From an uncultured Bacteroidales bacterium (lineage in GTDB: Bacteria > Bacteroidota > Bacteroidia > Bacteroidales > UBA932): a DNA stretch of 64,000 nt. Position 1 is the stretch's first letter. Each line of letters starts with the position of its first letter. Location: positions 1-64,000 of the forward strand of contig CALCEJ010000155.1 of assembly GCA_937900465.1 (NCBI GenBank), written 5' to 3'. The translations under genes were made by a program, and so were the position numbers. Shown here piece after piece: positions 51,052-59,724 of this stretch. The notes beneath the pieces are model-generated. The model was not told where the DNA came from. It ran no database searches and saw only the letters and a list, made by a program, of their open reading frames with translations.

Positions 51052-52284
51052 TTATTCGTTCTTCGTTACAACAAGTTTGTACCCGTCGTGGATGAACTTG
51101 ACGTGGTATGAACCATCCTCGGGATAGATGACCTTTTCGTCGTCCAGCCCGGTTCCGAGCACGATGTCAAGGGAATTCGGATCTGCGACGAGATAGCTTT
51201 CAGAGTCGAATTCTCCGAGTGCATAGTACATCCAGGCGGTAGCCATTCCGGCCTGCCTGTCCCATCCCTTGTCCCAGCGAAGCTTGAAAACGTTACCGGC
51301 GGCATAGGTGATGTCCGCTTCCCAGACGCCTTCCCAGGGCTCCGTGCCGGTGGAGGTCTGAGTCATATCGAAATCAGTGCTCCAGTCGCTGCCGTTCACG
51401 GTGCCGATGATGCTCCACACCGGGTCGTTCAGCTCATAGTCAAGGCTTCCGCCGTCTTCCCATCCGGTAACGGTGAAGGAGAAGCCGACGGCCTCCCCGT
51501 GCTCAGGATCCGGAGGTGTGACTGAAGGATTGAGGGTAAGCGAAGCCGTCGCTGCCGCTCCTGCCTTGAACTCGAAGGCCGATGCAAGGACGAACGTGAA
51601 GGTCTTGCCGCTTTCCGTCGTTACGACGATGCGGGGAGCCGCCTTCTGGGGCATTACAATGAGCCCATAGCTGTTGTCCGCGAGCTTCGTGGCCTCGACG
51701 TTGACAGGGCTCACGCCCTCAGTGCTGACAGAACCTTCTGAGAGGTTCAGCGTACCATTCATCAGGACTCCGTTGACGGAAACCTGGCTTACAGGGTCGT
51801 TGTCAAGTTTGTTGGTGACGTTTACGAAAATCTTCGAGAACGGATGTCTGAACTTCAGCGCCACGGTGGTATTGGGGGTTGCGTCAGCCGTTGCCGCCAT
51901 ATACAGGTTGTGGTACTCGAAATTATGGGCCCCTTCGTATAGAAGGTTGTACTCGAAGGTGGAGACAGTCTGGTTTTCGTCGGGGTAAATCGCGACGAAG
52001 TTGGTCTGTGTGGCCTGGTCCTTGACCCAGTAGATGGGCGAGGAGAGTTCCAGGCCGCCACCGGCGGTAACGGTTGCCGTTGCGACGGCGTTGATAGGCG
52101 TTCCGGCTATGATCCGGATCTTGTCGCCGGCCTCAAGGGACGATTCGGTCGCCCTGGTGAAGCCGTAGGTGTCGTAGGATGCGACGAATTTCACCTCCCT
52201 TGAGGACTCGCAGTCAAGGGCGTCGTTCCTGGAGCATCCGATAACCGCAGCCGCAATGGCGAGGATTATTGATATCCTTTTCAT
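51052..52284 (-). CDS. Fimbrillin-like lipoprotein with SusE/F-type starch module
   Basis: 410 residues. MKRISIILAIAAAVIGC is a lipoprotein signal. Residues ~25-260 are a fimbrillin/Mfa-like domain (GDKIRIIAGTPINAVATATV, VALKFRHPFSKIFVNVTNKL). The C-terminal ~125 residues, from WSIIGTVNGSDWSTDFDM to the end, closely resemble the modules of the amylase in the same operon (WTIIGTIGGTEWNVDFPM) and of SusE/SusF. It thus looks like a fimbrial subunit, perhaps the tip, that carries a starch-binding module. 14 bp after the preceding fimbrillin gene. Confidence 0.75.
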   Translation of the reverse strand: MKRISIILAIAAAVIGCSRNDALDCESSREVKFVASYDTYGFTRATESSLEAGDKIRIIAGTPINAVATATVTAGGGLELSSPIYWVKDQATQTNFVAIYPDENQTVSTFEYNLLYEGAHNFEYHNLYMAATADATPNTTVALKFRHPFSKIFVNVTNKLDNDPVSQVSVNGVLMNGTLNLSEGSVSTEGVSPVNVEATKLADNSYGLIVMPQKAAPRIVVTTESGKTFTFVLASAFEFKAGAAATASLTLNPSVTPPDPEHGEAVGFSFTVTGWEDGGSLDYELNDPVWSIIGTVNGSDWSTDFDMTQTSTGTEPWEGVWEADITYAAGNVFKLRWDKGWDRQAGMATAWMYYALGEFDSESYLVADPNSLDIVLGTGLDDEKVIYPEDGSYHVKFIHDGYKLVVTKNE

Positions 52285-52298
52285 AGAGCAGTGGGGGA

Positions 52299-53552
52299 TT
52301 ATTCAGCAGCGCCGTTACGGACGTACGAGAGAGCGAGGGTGCTGGAATTGAAGGTAACGGTATAGTTGCCGGATGTCTCGGGGAACTTGATGTTCTTCTG
52401 ATGGTCTCCGTCAGTCCCGAGAGTGTAAGGATCCGTGCCGATATTGTCGGAGCCATTCCACATACCGTAGTAGGTCTCTCCAAGACGGACCTTGAAGCCC
52501 TTTCCGGACTCGTCGTCAGTCATTGCTTCGTCATAGTTGACGGTAATGCTCCAGCTGTTCTCCGCCCCGGGAGTCATATAGTAGTAGGTCGCCCAGGCGT
52601 CAGCGCCCTTATCGTCAGTTGCATATACGCAGCCGCCGATCTGGACATAATTGCCCACGGTAGGGTCTCCGATGGTTCCCACGGTAGTTGCATCTCCGTC
52701 AGTCCAGTCGACAGTGTCGAAGGTGAGGGCGCCAACGGCGGTGCGTCCGCCGTCGATTCCGCCCACGGGATTGAGCGTGACGTTTGCGGTAGCGGTCTTT
52801 CCGGCCTGGAAGGTGTAGTCACCGGTGATGCGGAAGGTATAGACGGAACCAAGGGTGGTGGTTACGACGATGTCCATTGCTGCGGTTGCGGCCTGGGGAA
52901 GGAGGATGAGCTCGTAGCGGGTTGCGCTGGCGGCATAGGCGTGGACGTCGCTGTATGTGTCAGCGGCGACGATGGTTGCGGGAGCGGTCGACATATCGAA
53001 TGTCGTGGCGTTGAGCTTGACCTGCTTCATTACTACGGAAGCGACGGCGTCGGAACCAAGATTGTTGGTGATGCTTACTACAACCTTTGCGAAGGGGTGC
53101 TTGAAGCTGAAGGCGACGGTGCCGGGATCCGGGGATGCGCTCTGGACTGCGGTCATCACATTTGCGTGATATGTGTATGTGTCTTCCGCGGTCTGGTCTT
53201 CGGGGATATTATAGGCTCCGCTGACGCCAGCGCCATCCGCATAAGGATAACGGGCCACGAAGGTTGATGCGGCGGACTGGCCTACACCCCAGTAAATCGT
53301 AGTTGAAGGGGTAAGCGTGCTGCCGGAAACCGTAGCCTGGACGTTGTTTGCGCCAAGGTCGGCGGCATAGATACCGACATTCGAGCACCCCTCCTCGCCC
53401 AGCTCGAGAGTTGCGCTCTTAAAGGAATATGTTCCAAGATTTTCGACCGTGAAACGCACGGCCCTCTGGCCCATTGAGGCCTCGTTTTCCACTTTGTTGC
53501 AGGCCACGAGGGCTGTGGCCAGGACTGCAACTGCAAGTAATGCTTTTTTCAT
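52299..53552 (-). CDS. Fimbrillin-family lipoprotein
   Basis: 417 residues. MKKALLAVAVLATALVAC is a lipoprotein signal. The fimbrillin-type body (SSTIYWGVGQSAASTFVARY-like segment near 85, VAFSFKHPFAKVVVSITNNL near 145) runs to ~270. A C-terminal beta module (YVQIGGCVYATDDKGADAWA to TVTFNSSTLALSYVRNGAAE) may be another ligand-binding tip. It lies 20 bp after the amylase gene on the same strand. Likely a structural subunit. Confidence 0.75.
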   Translation of the reverse strand: MKKALLAVAVLATALVACNKVENEASMGQRAVRFTVENLGTYSFKSATLELGEEGCSNVGIYAADLGANNVQATVSGSTLTPSTTIYWGVGQSAASTFVARYPYADGAGVSGAYNIPEDQTAEDTYTYHANVMTAVQSASPDPGTVAFSFKHPFAKVVVSITNNLGSDAVASVVMKQVKLNATTFDMSTAPATIVAADTYSDVHAYAASATRYELILLPQAATAAMDIVVTTTLGSVYTFRITGDYTFQAGKTATANVTLNPVGGIDGGRTAVGALTFDTVDWTDGDATTVGTIGDPTVGNYVQIGGCVYATDDKGADAWATYYYMTPGAENSWSITVNYDEAMTDDESGKGFKVRLGETYYGMWNGSDNIGTDPYTLGTDGDHQKNIKFPETSGNYTVTFNSSTLALSYVRNGAAE

Positions 53553-53572
53553 CGTGTTTATGGTTTTAAGTG

Positions 53573-56500
53573 TTAATTAAGTTCAAATACTACGGAGCTG
53601 TAGCCCGGGAGGGTTACGGTTGCTCCGTCGGAAATATTGCCGCTGACGGAGACGCGGCCGTTGGAGACGAGGATGTTGTCATTTGATACGTTCTCGCCCG
53701 GCCAGCGGGTTACATCAGTGGTGTAGGAACTGAAGTTGTGAAGGACGAGGACGACTTTGTCGCCGTCAACCTGGTGGAGGTACCATCCGGCAATGTGCCC
53801 GTCGTAGCCTCCATAGGTGCGTTCATCGGCTTCAGGCCAGCCGTTCGCGAGGGCGGGGTTCGTGTTCCTCGCATAAGCGAAGTGGCGGTACAGGCTCAGC
53901 AGGGAGGTCTCGTCATCCTCCTGGGATTCGACGCTTATCGATGCGGTAAGCATATTCCAGTCGACCTTGTTCGAGACGCCCTTCGAGGCGGCGCTGGAAC
54001 GGGACGGGGTCCACAGGATGGGCGTACGGACGTACTCGTCGCCGCCGGCCTTTGTGCCCCAGTAGCCAAGCTCCTCGCCCTGATAGATGTAGGGCCTTCC
54101 GGCAGCCGTGAGAAGCACTGCCGCGGCCTGACGGATCTTGGGCTTGTAGTTGCCAAGGCTGGACGCGGTGCGGTCCTCGTCGTGGTTTGCAAGCTTCGGG
54201 GTGGAGATCGCATCGGCCCGATAGGCCCTGTGGCCGTTCCAGCGGTAAGGCAGTGAGCCGGGGAAGTGCTGGCCGTAGCCGGCGTTATGGATTGTCTCGC
54301 CGTTGAGGCAGTTCCTCAGATCCCACCAGAACTGGAATTCGAACAGGGCGGGAAGGCCGGAGTAGAACGGCGAGCAGTCGCCGTCGCCGGAAAGCACTTC
54401 ACCGACCATGAATATGTTCTCGTCCACGATTCCGCTGAGGCCGGCGCGCTTATCGGCATTGGCCTTGTAAATCTTGTTGCACTCGTTGTAGAATGTATTC
54501 CAGAAGGTCTTGTTCTCCGGGCCGGTTTCGTTGGCGTAGATATGCTTTACCGCGTCGAGGCGGAATCCGTCCACGCCCATTCCGAGCCACTTTTCGACGC
54601 CCGTCATTATCGCCTTGAAGGCGGGGCTGGAGGCACACTGGTCCGCTTTTCCGTAGTTGAAGTCCACGAACATTCCGGTGCCGAATTCGGTGTAGTAGAA
54701 ATACATTTCCCCTCCTGGCATAACTATGTTCTGGACCGCATCGCTTTCGCCGGAATAGAGGGTATGGGCCTCGCCGTCCTTAAGCTGGTCGCCGCTGCCG
54801 TTGAATCCCCACTTGGTGCCCTTTGACCAGTCATCGGCCTTGGTCGTACGGATAAGGCAGCCCCAGTCGGACTCGAAGTCCAGGATGAGCCTGTACTTGT
54901 TCGTTCCGTTGTCGTAGAACTGGGTGTAGGTGCTGTTGCCCCAGAACAGGTAACGGGCGGGATTGTTGGTCGTTCCGCTTGTCGTGGGGGCTTCAGTCGT
55001 CTTCGACACCGTGATTGTCGGGGCCGATGCGTTCGTCCAGTCGAGGTCTATCTTGAAACGCTGTTTTCCGCCTCCGCCAACAAGGACCGGGAACCACTTG
55101 TATCCGTTGTAACCGAAGCTTGCGGGAATCTGGTCGATCTTCCCGGCCTTGATGTCAGCTTCGGGAGTCTTCGTGATGGAATAATAGTCCCAGTACTCGC
55201 TCTCAGGACCCTTCTTCTTTATGTCCAGGAACCATTTGTTCTGGTCGCCGGAATGATTCATCACGTAGTCCATATAGATGCGGATATTGTGCTTATGGGC
55301 CTCCGTGATAAGGTTCTGGAAGTCTTTTTCCGTGCCGAAGCGGGGATTGACCGCCTCGTAGTCCGTGACGTCGTAGCCGTGGTAGGACTGGGCCGGCTGG
55401 ATGGGGGAGAGCCAGAGCGCGGTGACGCCCATCCTGTCGAAGTAGTCGAGGCTCTGGGTTATTCCGTTGAAGTCTCCGTAGCCGTCGCCGTTACTGTCCT
55501 TGAAGGAGAAGACGTTCACCTGGTAGGTGATGCCTCCCGCCTTGTTCCCGACAGGCAGGGATTCGTCGTAGGTGCCCCCGAGATAGTAGTCCGGCCTTCC
55601 GTCGGCCTCGTGGGTCCACTCCGTTCCGGCTTCGAGGACATACAGGATCTTGTTTTCCGCGGAGAGGTAGATGTCGTATCTGCCGCCGGTCGCAAGCTTC
55701 ATATTGCCGGCACCCTGGGCGACGTCCGTCTTCGCTCCGACGGTTATCGTGTTGCCGCTTTCACTTTCCGGCCCGTAGCCGAAGTTCGTACCCCAGCTGC
55801 GGTTCTGGCGGAACTTGAACATTTCGCCGGCGGCGATTTCCAAATCGCGCGCAACCTCCCAGTACCCTTCCGTGTCCATCGGGAAATCGACGTTCCACTC
55901 CGTTCCGCCGATGGTGCCGATTATCGTCCAGGAACTGCTTCCGAACTTGACTTCCACGGGCTCGACGCCCTTTCCGGAGACTCCGGGGTCGGAGGGATCC
56001 TCGACGGCGGTGAGTGTTGTGCCGTCCCACGTGAAGTAGAGGCTGGAGTGTATCGTCAGGTCGCTCCAGAGGGGATCCTTCTCATCCGGCTTCGGGTATT
56101 GATTCCCCTTGCCGTCGTTCAGGATAAGGTTGATTCCGCCCACTCCGCTGAAGCCTGCGGCCTCCCAGTAGGTGTAGAGGTAATCGCCGAAGGATTTCGT
56201 TCCGCCGGCGTAGGTTCCGGGCCAGGCGCCGTAAGGCTGCATTCCGCCGCCGTCGCCAACATAGGCATACATATACGGGGTTGTCCAGGTGGAATTGTTC
56301 AGGACGTAGATCCTGGTGTTTTCGCCTTCCTCCTGCTCGTTCGTCGCATCGCCGTGGGCAAAGACGTCTCCGGCTTTTTCGACGTAAAGGATCATAAAGT
56401 TTGGCTGGACGTAGAGGTCGTAGGTGCCGGGACTCAGCTTGATGTTGCCGCCGTCGTCGGCAAGGATGTACTTCTTGTCGAGGGAAGGATTTCCGCTTCC

Positions 56501-57115
56501 GGCACCGAGGTTCGTCGCCCAGTCGCCGTTCATCCTGAACTTGAACTCCTCGCCGGAAGCGACCGTGACGTCGAACGCCGCCATCCAGCCGCCGGGCTCT
56601 CCGAGCATAGGGATGTCATCCCCGCCGGAGCCCCAGTTAAGGCCCATAATGGATCCGGTGACGCCCCAGTTCGTAGTTTCCGTAAACTCGCTCCTGTCGA
56701 TGACCTGGCCGGGCTCTTCCTTGGCGCCTGCGGCCGCTTGGGAGACGGGGAGGTCAACTGAGACGGACGGGTCTGATTTCAGAGCGATGCGGAGAGTGGT
56801 CTCGCGGGGATCGTCGCTGTCGTTGGAAGGGGCGACGGCGGTGACGGTCGTCGTGCCGCTGCCCTCGGCGGGGGACAGTTCAAGCCAGTCTGCCTCGCAC
56901 TCCGCGGCCCAGATTTCCTCTGAGGTCACGGTGAAGGTCTTCGTTGCTCCTTCTCCGACAAAGTTCAGACGCACGACGCTGGTCTTGATCTTGTCTGCGC
57001 CGGGGACGACCGGATCGTCCGTGTTGTCGGGCTCATCCCTGCGGCAGCCGGCAAGGACCGTCAAAATGCAAAGTGCAGCGGTTGAGGCTGCCCTTGAAAA
57101 GAACTTGCAGTCCAT
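53573..57115 (-). CDS. Multi-modular surface alpha-amylase (GH13, SusG-like)
   Basis: 1180 residues. Lipoprotein signal with LTVLAGC (Cys 24). Then a BACON domain (~45-128), a SusE/F-type module (~145-250), a CBM26-like module (~267-372, RIYVLNNSTWTTPYMYAYVG), a second SusE/F-type module (~395-498) and a GH13 barrel (~525-1100). Catalytic residues: Asp 854 in GFRLDAVKHIY, Glu 906 in MVGEVLSGDG, Asp 979 in ANHDEDRTAS. A ~115-residue insert (~683-800) sits in the barrel where SusG carries CBM58. It should cut starch at the cell surface. It is linked to fimbrillins in one operon, which is unusual for SusG-type enzymes. No SusC/D pair is nearby. Confidence 0.9.
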   Translation of the reverse strand: MDCKFFSRAASTAALCILTVLAGCRRDEPDNTDDPVVPGADKIKTSVVRLNFVGEGATKTFTVTSEEIWAAECEADWLELSPAEGSGTTTVTAVAPSNDSDDPRETTLRIALKSDPSVSVDLPVSQAAAGAKEEPGQVIDRSEFTETTNWGVTGSIMGLNWGSGGDDIPMLGEPGGWMAAFDVTVASGEEFKFRMNGDWATNLGAGSGNPSLDKKYILADDGGNIKLSPGTYDLYVQPNFMILYVEKAGDVFAHGDATNEQEEGENTRIYVLNNSTWTTPYMYAYVGDGGGMQPYGAWPGTYAGGTKSFGDYLYTYWEAAGFSGVGGINLILNDGKGNQYPKPDEKDPLWSDLTIHSSLYFTWDGTTLTAVEDPSDPGVSGKGVEPVEVKFGSSSWTIIGTIGGTEWNVDFPMDTEGYWEVARDLEIAAGEMFKFRQNRSWGTNFGYGPESESGNTITVGAKTDVAQGAGNMKLATGGRYDIYLSAENKILYVLEAGTEWTHEADGRPDYYLGGTYDESLPVGNKAGGITYQVNVFSFKDSNGDGYGDFNGITQSLDYFDRMGVTALWLSPIQPAQSYHGYDVTDYEAVNPRFGTEKDFQNLITEAHKHNIRIYMDYVMNHSGDQNKWFLDIKKKGPESEYWDYYSITKTPEADIKAGKIDQIPASFGYNGYKWFPVLVGGGGKQRFKIDLDWTNASAPTITVSKTTEAPTTSGTTNNPARYLFWGNSTYTQFYDNGTNKYRLILDFESDWGCLIRTTKADDWSKGTKWGFNGSGDQLKDGEAHTLYSGESDAVQNIVMPGGEMYFYYTEFGTGMFVDFNYGKADQCASSPAFKAIMTGVEKWLGMGVDGFRLDAVKHIYANETGPENKTFWNTFYNECNKIYKANADKRAGLSGIVDENIFMVGEVLSGDGDCSPFYSGLPALFEFQFWWDLRNCLNGETIHNAGYGQHFPGSLPYRWNGHRAYRADAISTPKLANHDEDRTASSLGNYKPKIRQAAAVLLTAAGRPYIYQGEELGYWGTKAGGDEYVRTPILWTPSRSSAASKGVSNKVDWNMLTASISVESQEDDETSLLSLYRHFAYARNTNPALANGWPEADERTYGGYDGHIAGWYLHQVDGDKVVLVLHNFSSYTTDVTRWPGENVSNDNILVSNGRVSVSGNISDGATVTLPGYSSVVFELN

Positions 57116-57121
57116 ATTTTT

Positions 57122-57589
57122 CTATGATTTCTTGAACAGACCTCCGAGGACGCTCGTCGCCGCGCCGAGAATGCCGGATGATGAGCCCGTGGAGGATCCG
57201 CCCTTGAGCGAAAGTATTATGTCGTTAAGGTCCACGTCACCGTCGCCGTCCTGATCCTTCAGGATGCCTCCCAGTTTGCCCATCACGGTAGGGATAAGGG
57301 CCATAAGGGCGTTTTTGGTGCCGCTTCCGAGCTTTAGTTTCGAAAGGGTGTCAGTTGTGAAGATTTTGCCTGCGAGAGCCGTCACGGGGCTTGATGCGGC
57401 CTTTTCCTTGCCGGTAAGAAGGGCTTTTATCTGGTCGATTCCGCCACTTTTAGCCGCTGTTTTCGTGAGGCTGCCGGTGATTGCGCCGGTAAGGCCGTTC
57501 AGGACGGTATCCTTAATGTTTGAAGGAATTTCAACGCTGCCTGCGGCGCTCTTTACCTGACTGAGAATAAGATCTGTAATGTTTGCCAT
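57122..57589 (-). CDS. DUF937-like small protein with EF-hand loop
   Basis: 155 residues, no signal peptide. Helical, with glycine-rich DUF937-like parts (NIKDTVLNGLTGAITGSLTK) and one calcium-loop motif KDQDGDGDVDLNDIILSLKG near residue 112, like a dockerin/EF-hand loop. The end is low-complexity (GGSSTGSSSGILGAATS). First gene of the operon, six bases before the amylase gene. A near-match to the -7 box (TATCTTTC) lies about 30 bp upstream. Confidence 0.6.
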   Translation of the reverse strand: MANITDLILSQVKSAAGSVEIPSNIKDTVLNGLTGAITGSLTKTAAKSGGIDQIKALLTGKEKAASSPVTALAGKIFTTDTLSKLKLGSGTKNALMALIPTVMGKLGGILKDQDGDGDVDLNDIILSLKGGSSTGSSSGILGAATSVLGGLFKKS

Positions 57590-57639
57590 AGTCAGAAGTC
57601 TTACGTTATTAATTCGGCGAAAGATACAAAAAAATGCCG

Positions 57640-57647
57640 TATCTTTG
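57640..57647 (+). promoter_or_regulatory. -7 box for the lipoprotein at 57697
   Basis: TATCTTTG, a full TAnnTTTG match, giving a leader of about 45 nt. It rejects the longer reading that begins at 57634. Confidence 0.55.
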
Positions 57648-57696
57648 TACTTGTGAAAAACAAAGTTGTAATAGTCGGTTTGTAAAGTATTCTTTT

Positions 57697-58326
57697 ATGA
57701 AGGCTCTGAAATATCTCTTTGTCCCGCTCATTGCCCTTGTGACGGCGCTTTCCTGCCGTCAGAATGATCCGGCCCTTCAGGAAAGGGCCCTCGAGCTTTG
57801 CAAGTATATCCCGGATCACAGCATCAGCGACGATGCCGTCAATTACCTGACTCCGGATTTCTACACGGCCTTGACTGAGGCCTGGGATGCCCCTGACGGC
57901 GCTTTCCCCGGAGAAAGCGGAGAGAGCGAATGGCTTTATTATTTTGTGACCGGGAGTGGCGGCAGCCTTCCTCATTTCACCGTTGAGTCTGCCTGGCGGA
58001 CGGGGAAGAACAGGGCTGTTGCGACGGTCCTCCTCGGACAGGTATGGGAGCCCGGCGGCGAGGTCCAGAGCGAGCGGCCCTGCTCGCTTGAAATGGAACT
58101 CTGTGACGGAGAATGGCTTCTGGATGATTTCGACGGCATCAAGGAGGCCTGCCGGATTTACGTCAAGGAGCTCCGTGAGAAATACCGTACCGGTGCTTTC
58201 GTCACGGAATTCGAGCGCTATCTCCAGGAACATCCCGGCGAGCGTGACATCCTGGACCCGGAAGGTACCTACGCCTCAGACCTTGACGCCGCTATCCACC
58301 GCTTCTACGAAATCTACGGCGAGTAG
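57697..58326 (+). CDS. Hypothetical lipoprotein
   Basis: 209 residues from the ATG at 57697. MKALKYLFVPLIALVTALSC is a lipoprotein signal. The body (CKYIPDHSISDDAVNYLTPD, then WRTGKNRAVATVLLGQVWEP, then CDGEWLLDDFDGIKEACRIY) recalls DUF3828-type exported proteins that bind small ligands, but this is not certain. The last 27 bases lie inside a 35-bp tandem duplication that also copies the stop codon. Confidence 0.65.
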   Translation: MKALKYLFVPLIALVTALSCRQNDPALQERALELCKYIPDHSISDDAVNYLTPDFYTALTEAWDAPDGAFPGESGESEWLYYFVTGSGGSLPHFTVESAWRTGKNRAVATVLLGQVWEPGGEVQSERPCSLEMELCDGEWLLDDFDGIKEACRIYVKELREKYRTGAFVTEFERYLQEHPGERDILDPEGTYASDLDAAIHRFYEIYGE

Positions 58327-58369
58327 CCTTCGGGCGCTTCTACGAAATCTACGGCGAGTAGCCTTCGGG
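58300..58369. repeat. 35-bp tandem duplication across a stop codon
   Basis: Two identical 35-bp units (58300-58334 and 58335-58369) include the codons FYEIYGE, the TAG stop and CCTTCGGG. The second copy lies between two convergent genes. A recent slippage-type event. Confidence 0.85.
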
Positions 58370-58852
58370 TTACCCCCTCAGGAGCCTCATCTCCGCGTGG
58401 GGAATTCCCGCCTCGTCGAAAAGGCCGGAGCATACCCTGAAGCCCATCTTCTCATAAAATCCGATGCAGTACTCCTGCGAGTGGAGTAGTATCTCGTTAG
58501 CGCCCATCCGGGTCCACGCGGCTTCAATCCCCGCCTCTACAACCCTTCGGCCAAGGCCTTCGCCGTGACGGCGGGTAAGGACTCGGCCCATATGGACCGG
58601 CCCGGCGGTGGTAGAGTCATGGGCCCCGGTGGGTTTTCCGGCCCCATCGTCCTCCCGGTAGAGTCTTAGATACGCCTCGACCGTGCCGTCACGGGTCTCA
58701 AGCCAGACGTGAAGGCTGTGGAGGTCTACCCCGTCCGCATCCGGATAACATATCTTCTGCTCCACGGTGAACACATCGCACCGGGCCCCGAGGATTTCGT
58801 ATACTTCGCGGGCGGAGAGTTCTTCGAAAGACTTGATTTTTAGGGTTAGCAT
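58370..58852 (-). CDS. GNAT acetyltransferase (ElaA-like)
   Basis: 160 residues. The order of motifs fits ElaA: LSAREVYEILGARCDVFTVE, QKICYPDADGVDLHSLHVWL, then the acetyl-CoA loop VHMGRVLTRRHGEGLGRRVV and YCIGFYEKMGFRVCSGLFDE. The substrate is unknown. It ends right at the duplicated 35-bp unit and starts six bases after the deacylase stop, so the two are in one operon. Confidence 0.85.
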   Translation of the reverse strand: MLTLKIKSFEELSAREVYEILGARCDVFTVEQKICYPDADGVDLHSLHVWLETRDGTVEAYLRLYREDDGAGKPTGAHDSTTAGPVHMGRVLTRRHGEGLGRRVVEAGIEAAWTRMGANEILLHSQEYCIGFYEKMGFRVCSGLFDEAGIPHAEMRLLRG

Positions 58853-58858
58853 AGGCGG

Positions 58859-59395
58859 TCAGATTATCGTCAAGGAATGTCCGGTGGCGGGAAGGTATTT
58901 TTCCAGCAGGTCCCCGCTGCGGATTTTCACGAAGCAGGTCGCGGTGCCGTCAGTGCAGGCGAACCATTCGCCTTCTGCGATGGGCTTGTCCATAACAAGC
59001 TGGACGGGGGCGCATTCTGGAAGCACGGCGCTGAGGATGGTCGTCGCTCCTGCCTCCACTCCAGTCAGTTCGCGGAGCTTCTCCGAAGGGGCGAAAGATA
59101 CGCGTGGGATGCCCCCGAGCGCGGCACAGAAATCCCGCGTCACAAAAGGCTTGTCGTCCGACGTGACATACAGCCAGAAGGCCGTCTGCTGCCGGTTGCA
59201 TAGGAAAACGGTCTTTACTACCCTTACGCCTATCGCCGCAGAGATGTTCTCGCAGTCCTCCATCGTCAACCCCGGGTCCGTATCCACCCTCTCGAACGGA
59301 ATCCCAAGCCTTGCAAAGGCGTTATAGATGGCTTCTTCCAGCGCCGACAGATACCCCGCCGGGGGATCTGCAATGGGTCTGCTTACTTTGAACAT
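58859..59395 (-). CDS. YbaK/PrdX-like aminoacyl-tRNA deacylase
   Basis: 178 residues from the ATG at 59393-59395. It should hydrolyse mischarged tRNA, often alanyl-tRNA-Pro. Motifs: LEEAIYNAFARLGIPFERVD, then the lysine motif VVKTVFLCNRQQTAFWLYVT, then GGIPRVSFAPSEKLRELTGV and GATTILSAV. The open frame extends to 59605 through a hexanucleotide repeat, but a TAACTTTG box at 59506-59513 puts the transcript start below the upstream ATG (59518), so the shorter start is chosen. The extra Glu/Ala-rich residues are then leader, not protein. Confidence 0.8.
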   Translation of the reverse strand: MFKVSRPIADPPAGYLSALEEAIYNAFARLGIPFERVDTDPGLTMEDCENISAAIGVRVVKTVFLCNRQQTAFWLYVTSDDKPFVTRDFCAALGGIPRVSFAPSEKLRELTGVEAGATTILSAVLPECAPVQLVMDKPIAEGEWFACTDGTATCFVKIRSGDLLEKYLPATGHSLTII

Positions 59396-59430
59396 ACTTA
59401 TGATTGCTTTTTCTATACCTTTCGCATCTT

Positions 59431-59505
59431 CTGCCTCTGCCTCTGCCTCTGCCTCTGCCTCTGCCTCCGTCTCTGCCTCCGTCTCCGTCCCCGTCTCTGC
59501 CTCCG
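59431..59505. repeat. Hexanucleotide microsatellite
   Basis: Six perfect CTGCCT units (59431-59466), then degenerate CTGCCT/CCGTCT units up to 59505. On the minus strand it gives a purine-rich (GAGGCA)n leader between the promoter box and the start codon of the deacylase gene. Unit length of six cannot shift the frame but can change leader length. Confidence 0.8.
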
Positions 59506-59513
59506 CAAAGTTA
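59506..59513 (-). promoter_or_regulatory. -7 box for the deacylase-GNAT operon
   Basis: The minus strand reads TAACTTTG, a full TAnnTTTG match. No -33 element at the proper spacing, so support is moderate. Confidence 0.45.
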
Positions 59514-59577
59514 ATCATTTTCCTCTCCTCGTGTCCCATCCCTTGCTCCCGGCCCGTTGCCCCTTCGCCCCGCCTCC

Positions 59578-59674
59578 GCACAAGGTCTGATTTCACGCCC
59601 GACACCTTGTGCGCTTTTTGTCCCCAGATACCCTTTTCCGCACAAGGTCCCCCGCCTATAATCAGACCTTGTGC
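59578..59674. repeat. REP-like cruciform repeat, copy B
   Basis: GCACAAGGTCTGATT (59578-59592) pairs with AATCAGACCTTGTGC (59660-59674). Inside lie CACCTTGTGCG (59602-59612) and CGCACAAGGTC (from about 59639). Same order, spacing and TTTTTGTC / CCGCACAAGGTCCCC features as copy A at 16191. Confidence 0.8.
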
Positions 59675-59701
59675 AAAAAAGCCACCCCAGAAGGAGTGGC
59701 T
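59675..59701 (-). terminator. Terminator of the fimbrillin-like gene at 59725
   Basis: On the minus strand AGCCACTCC and GGGGTGGCT pair around TTCT, followed by six T, 24 bp after the stop codon. Confidence 0.75.
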
Positions 59702-59724
59702 AAAATAAACGAGAGGATATTACA

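Noticed and set aside
55253..56761. 502-residue plus-strand frame inside the amylase gene
   Set aside because: Antisense to a gene whose catalytic and module motifs are intact.
48650..57589. Classical starch-utilisation (sus) locus
   Set aside because: There is a SusG-like amylase but no SusC/SusD pair. The partners are fimbrial genes.
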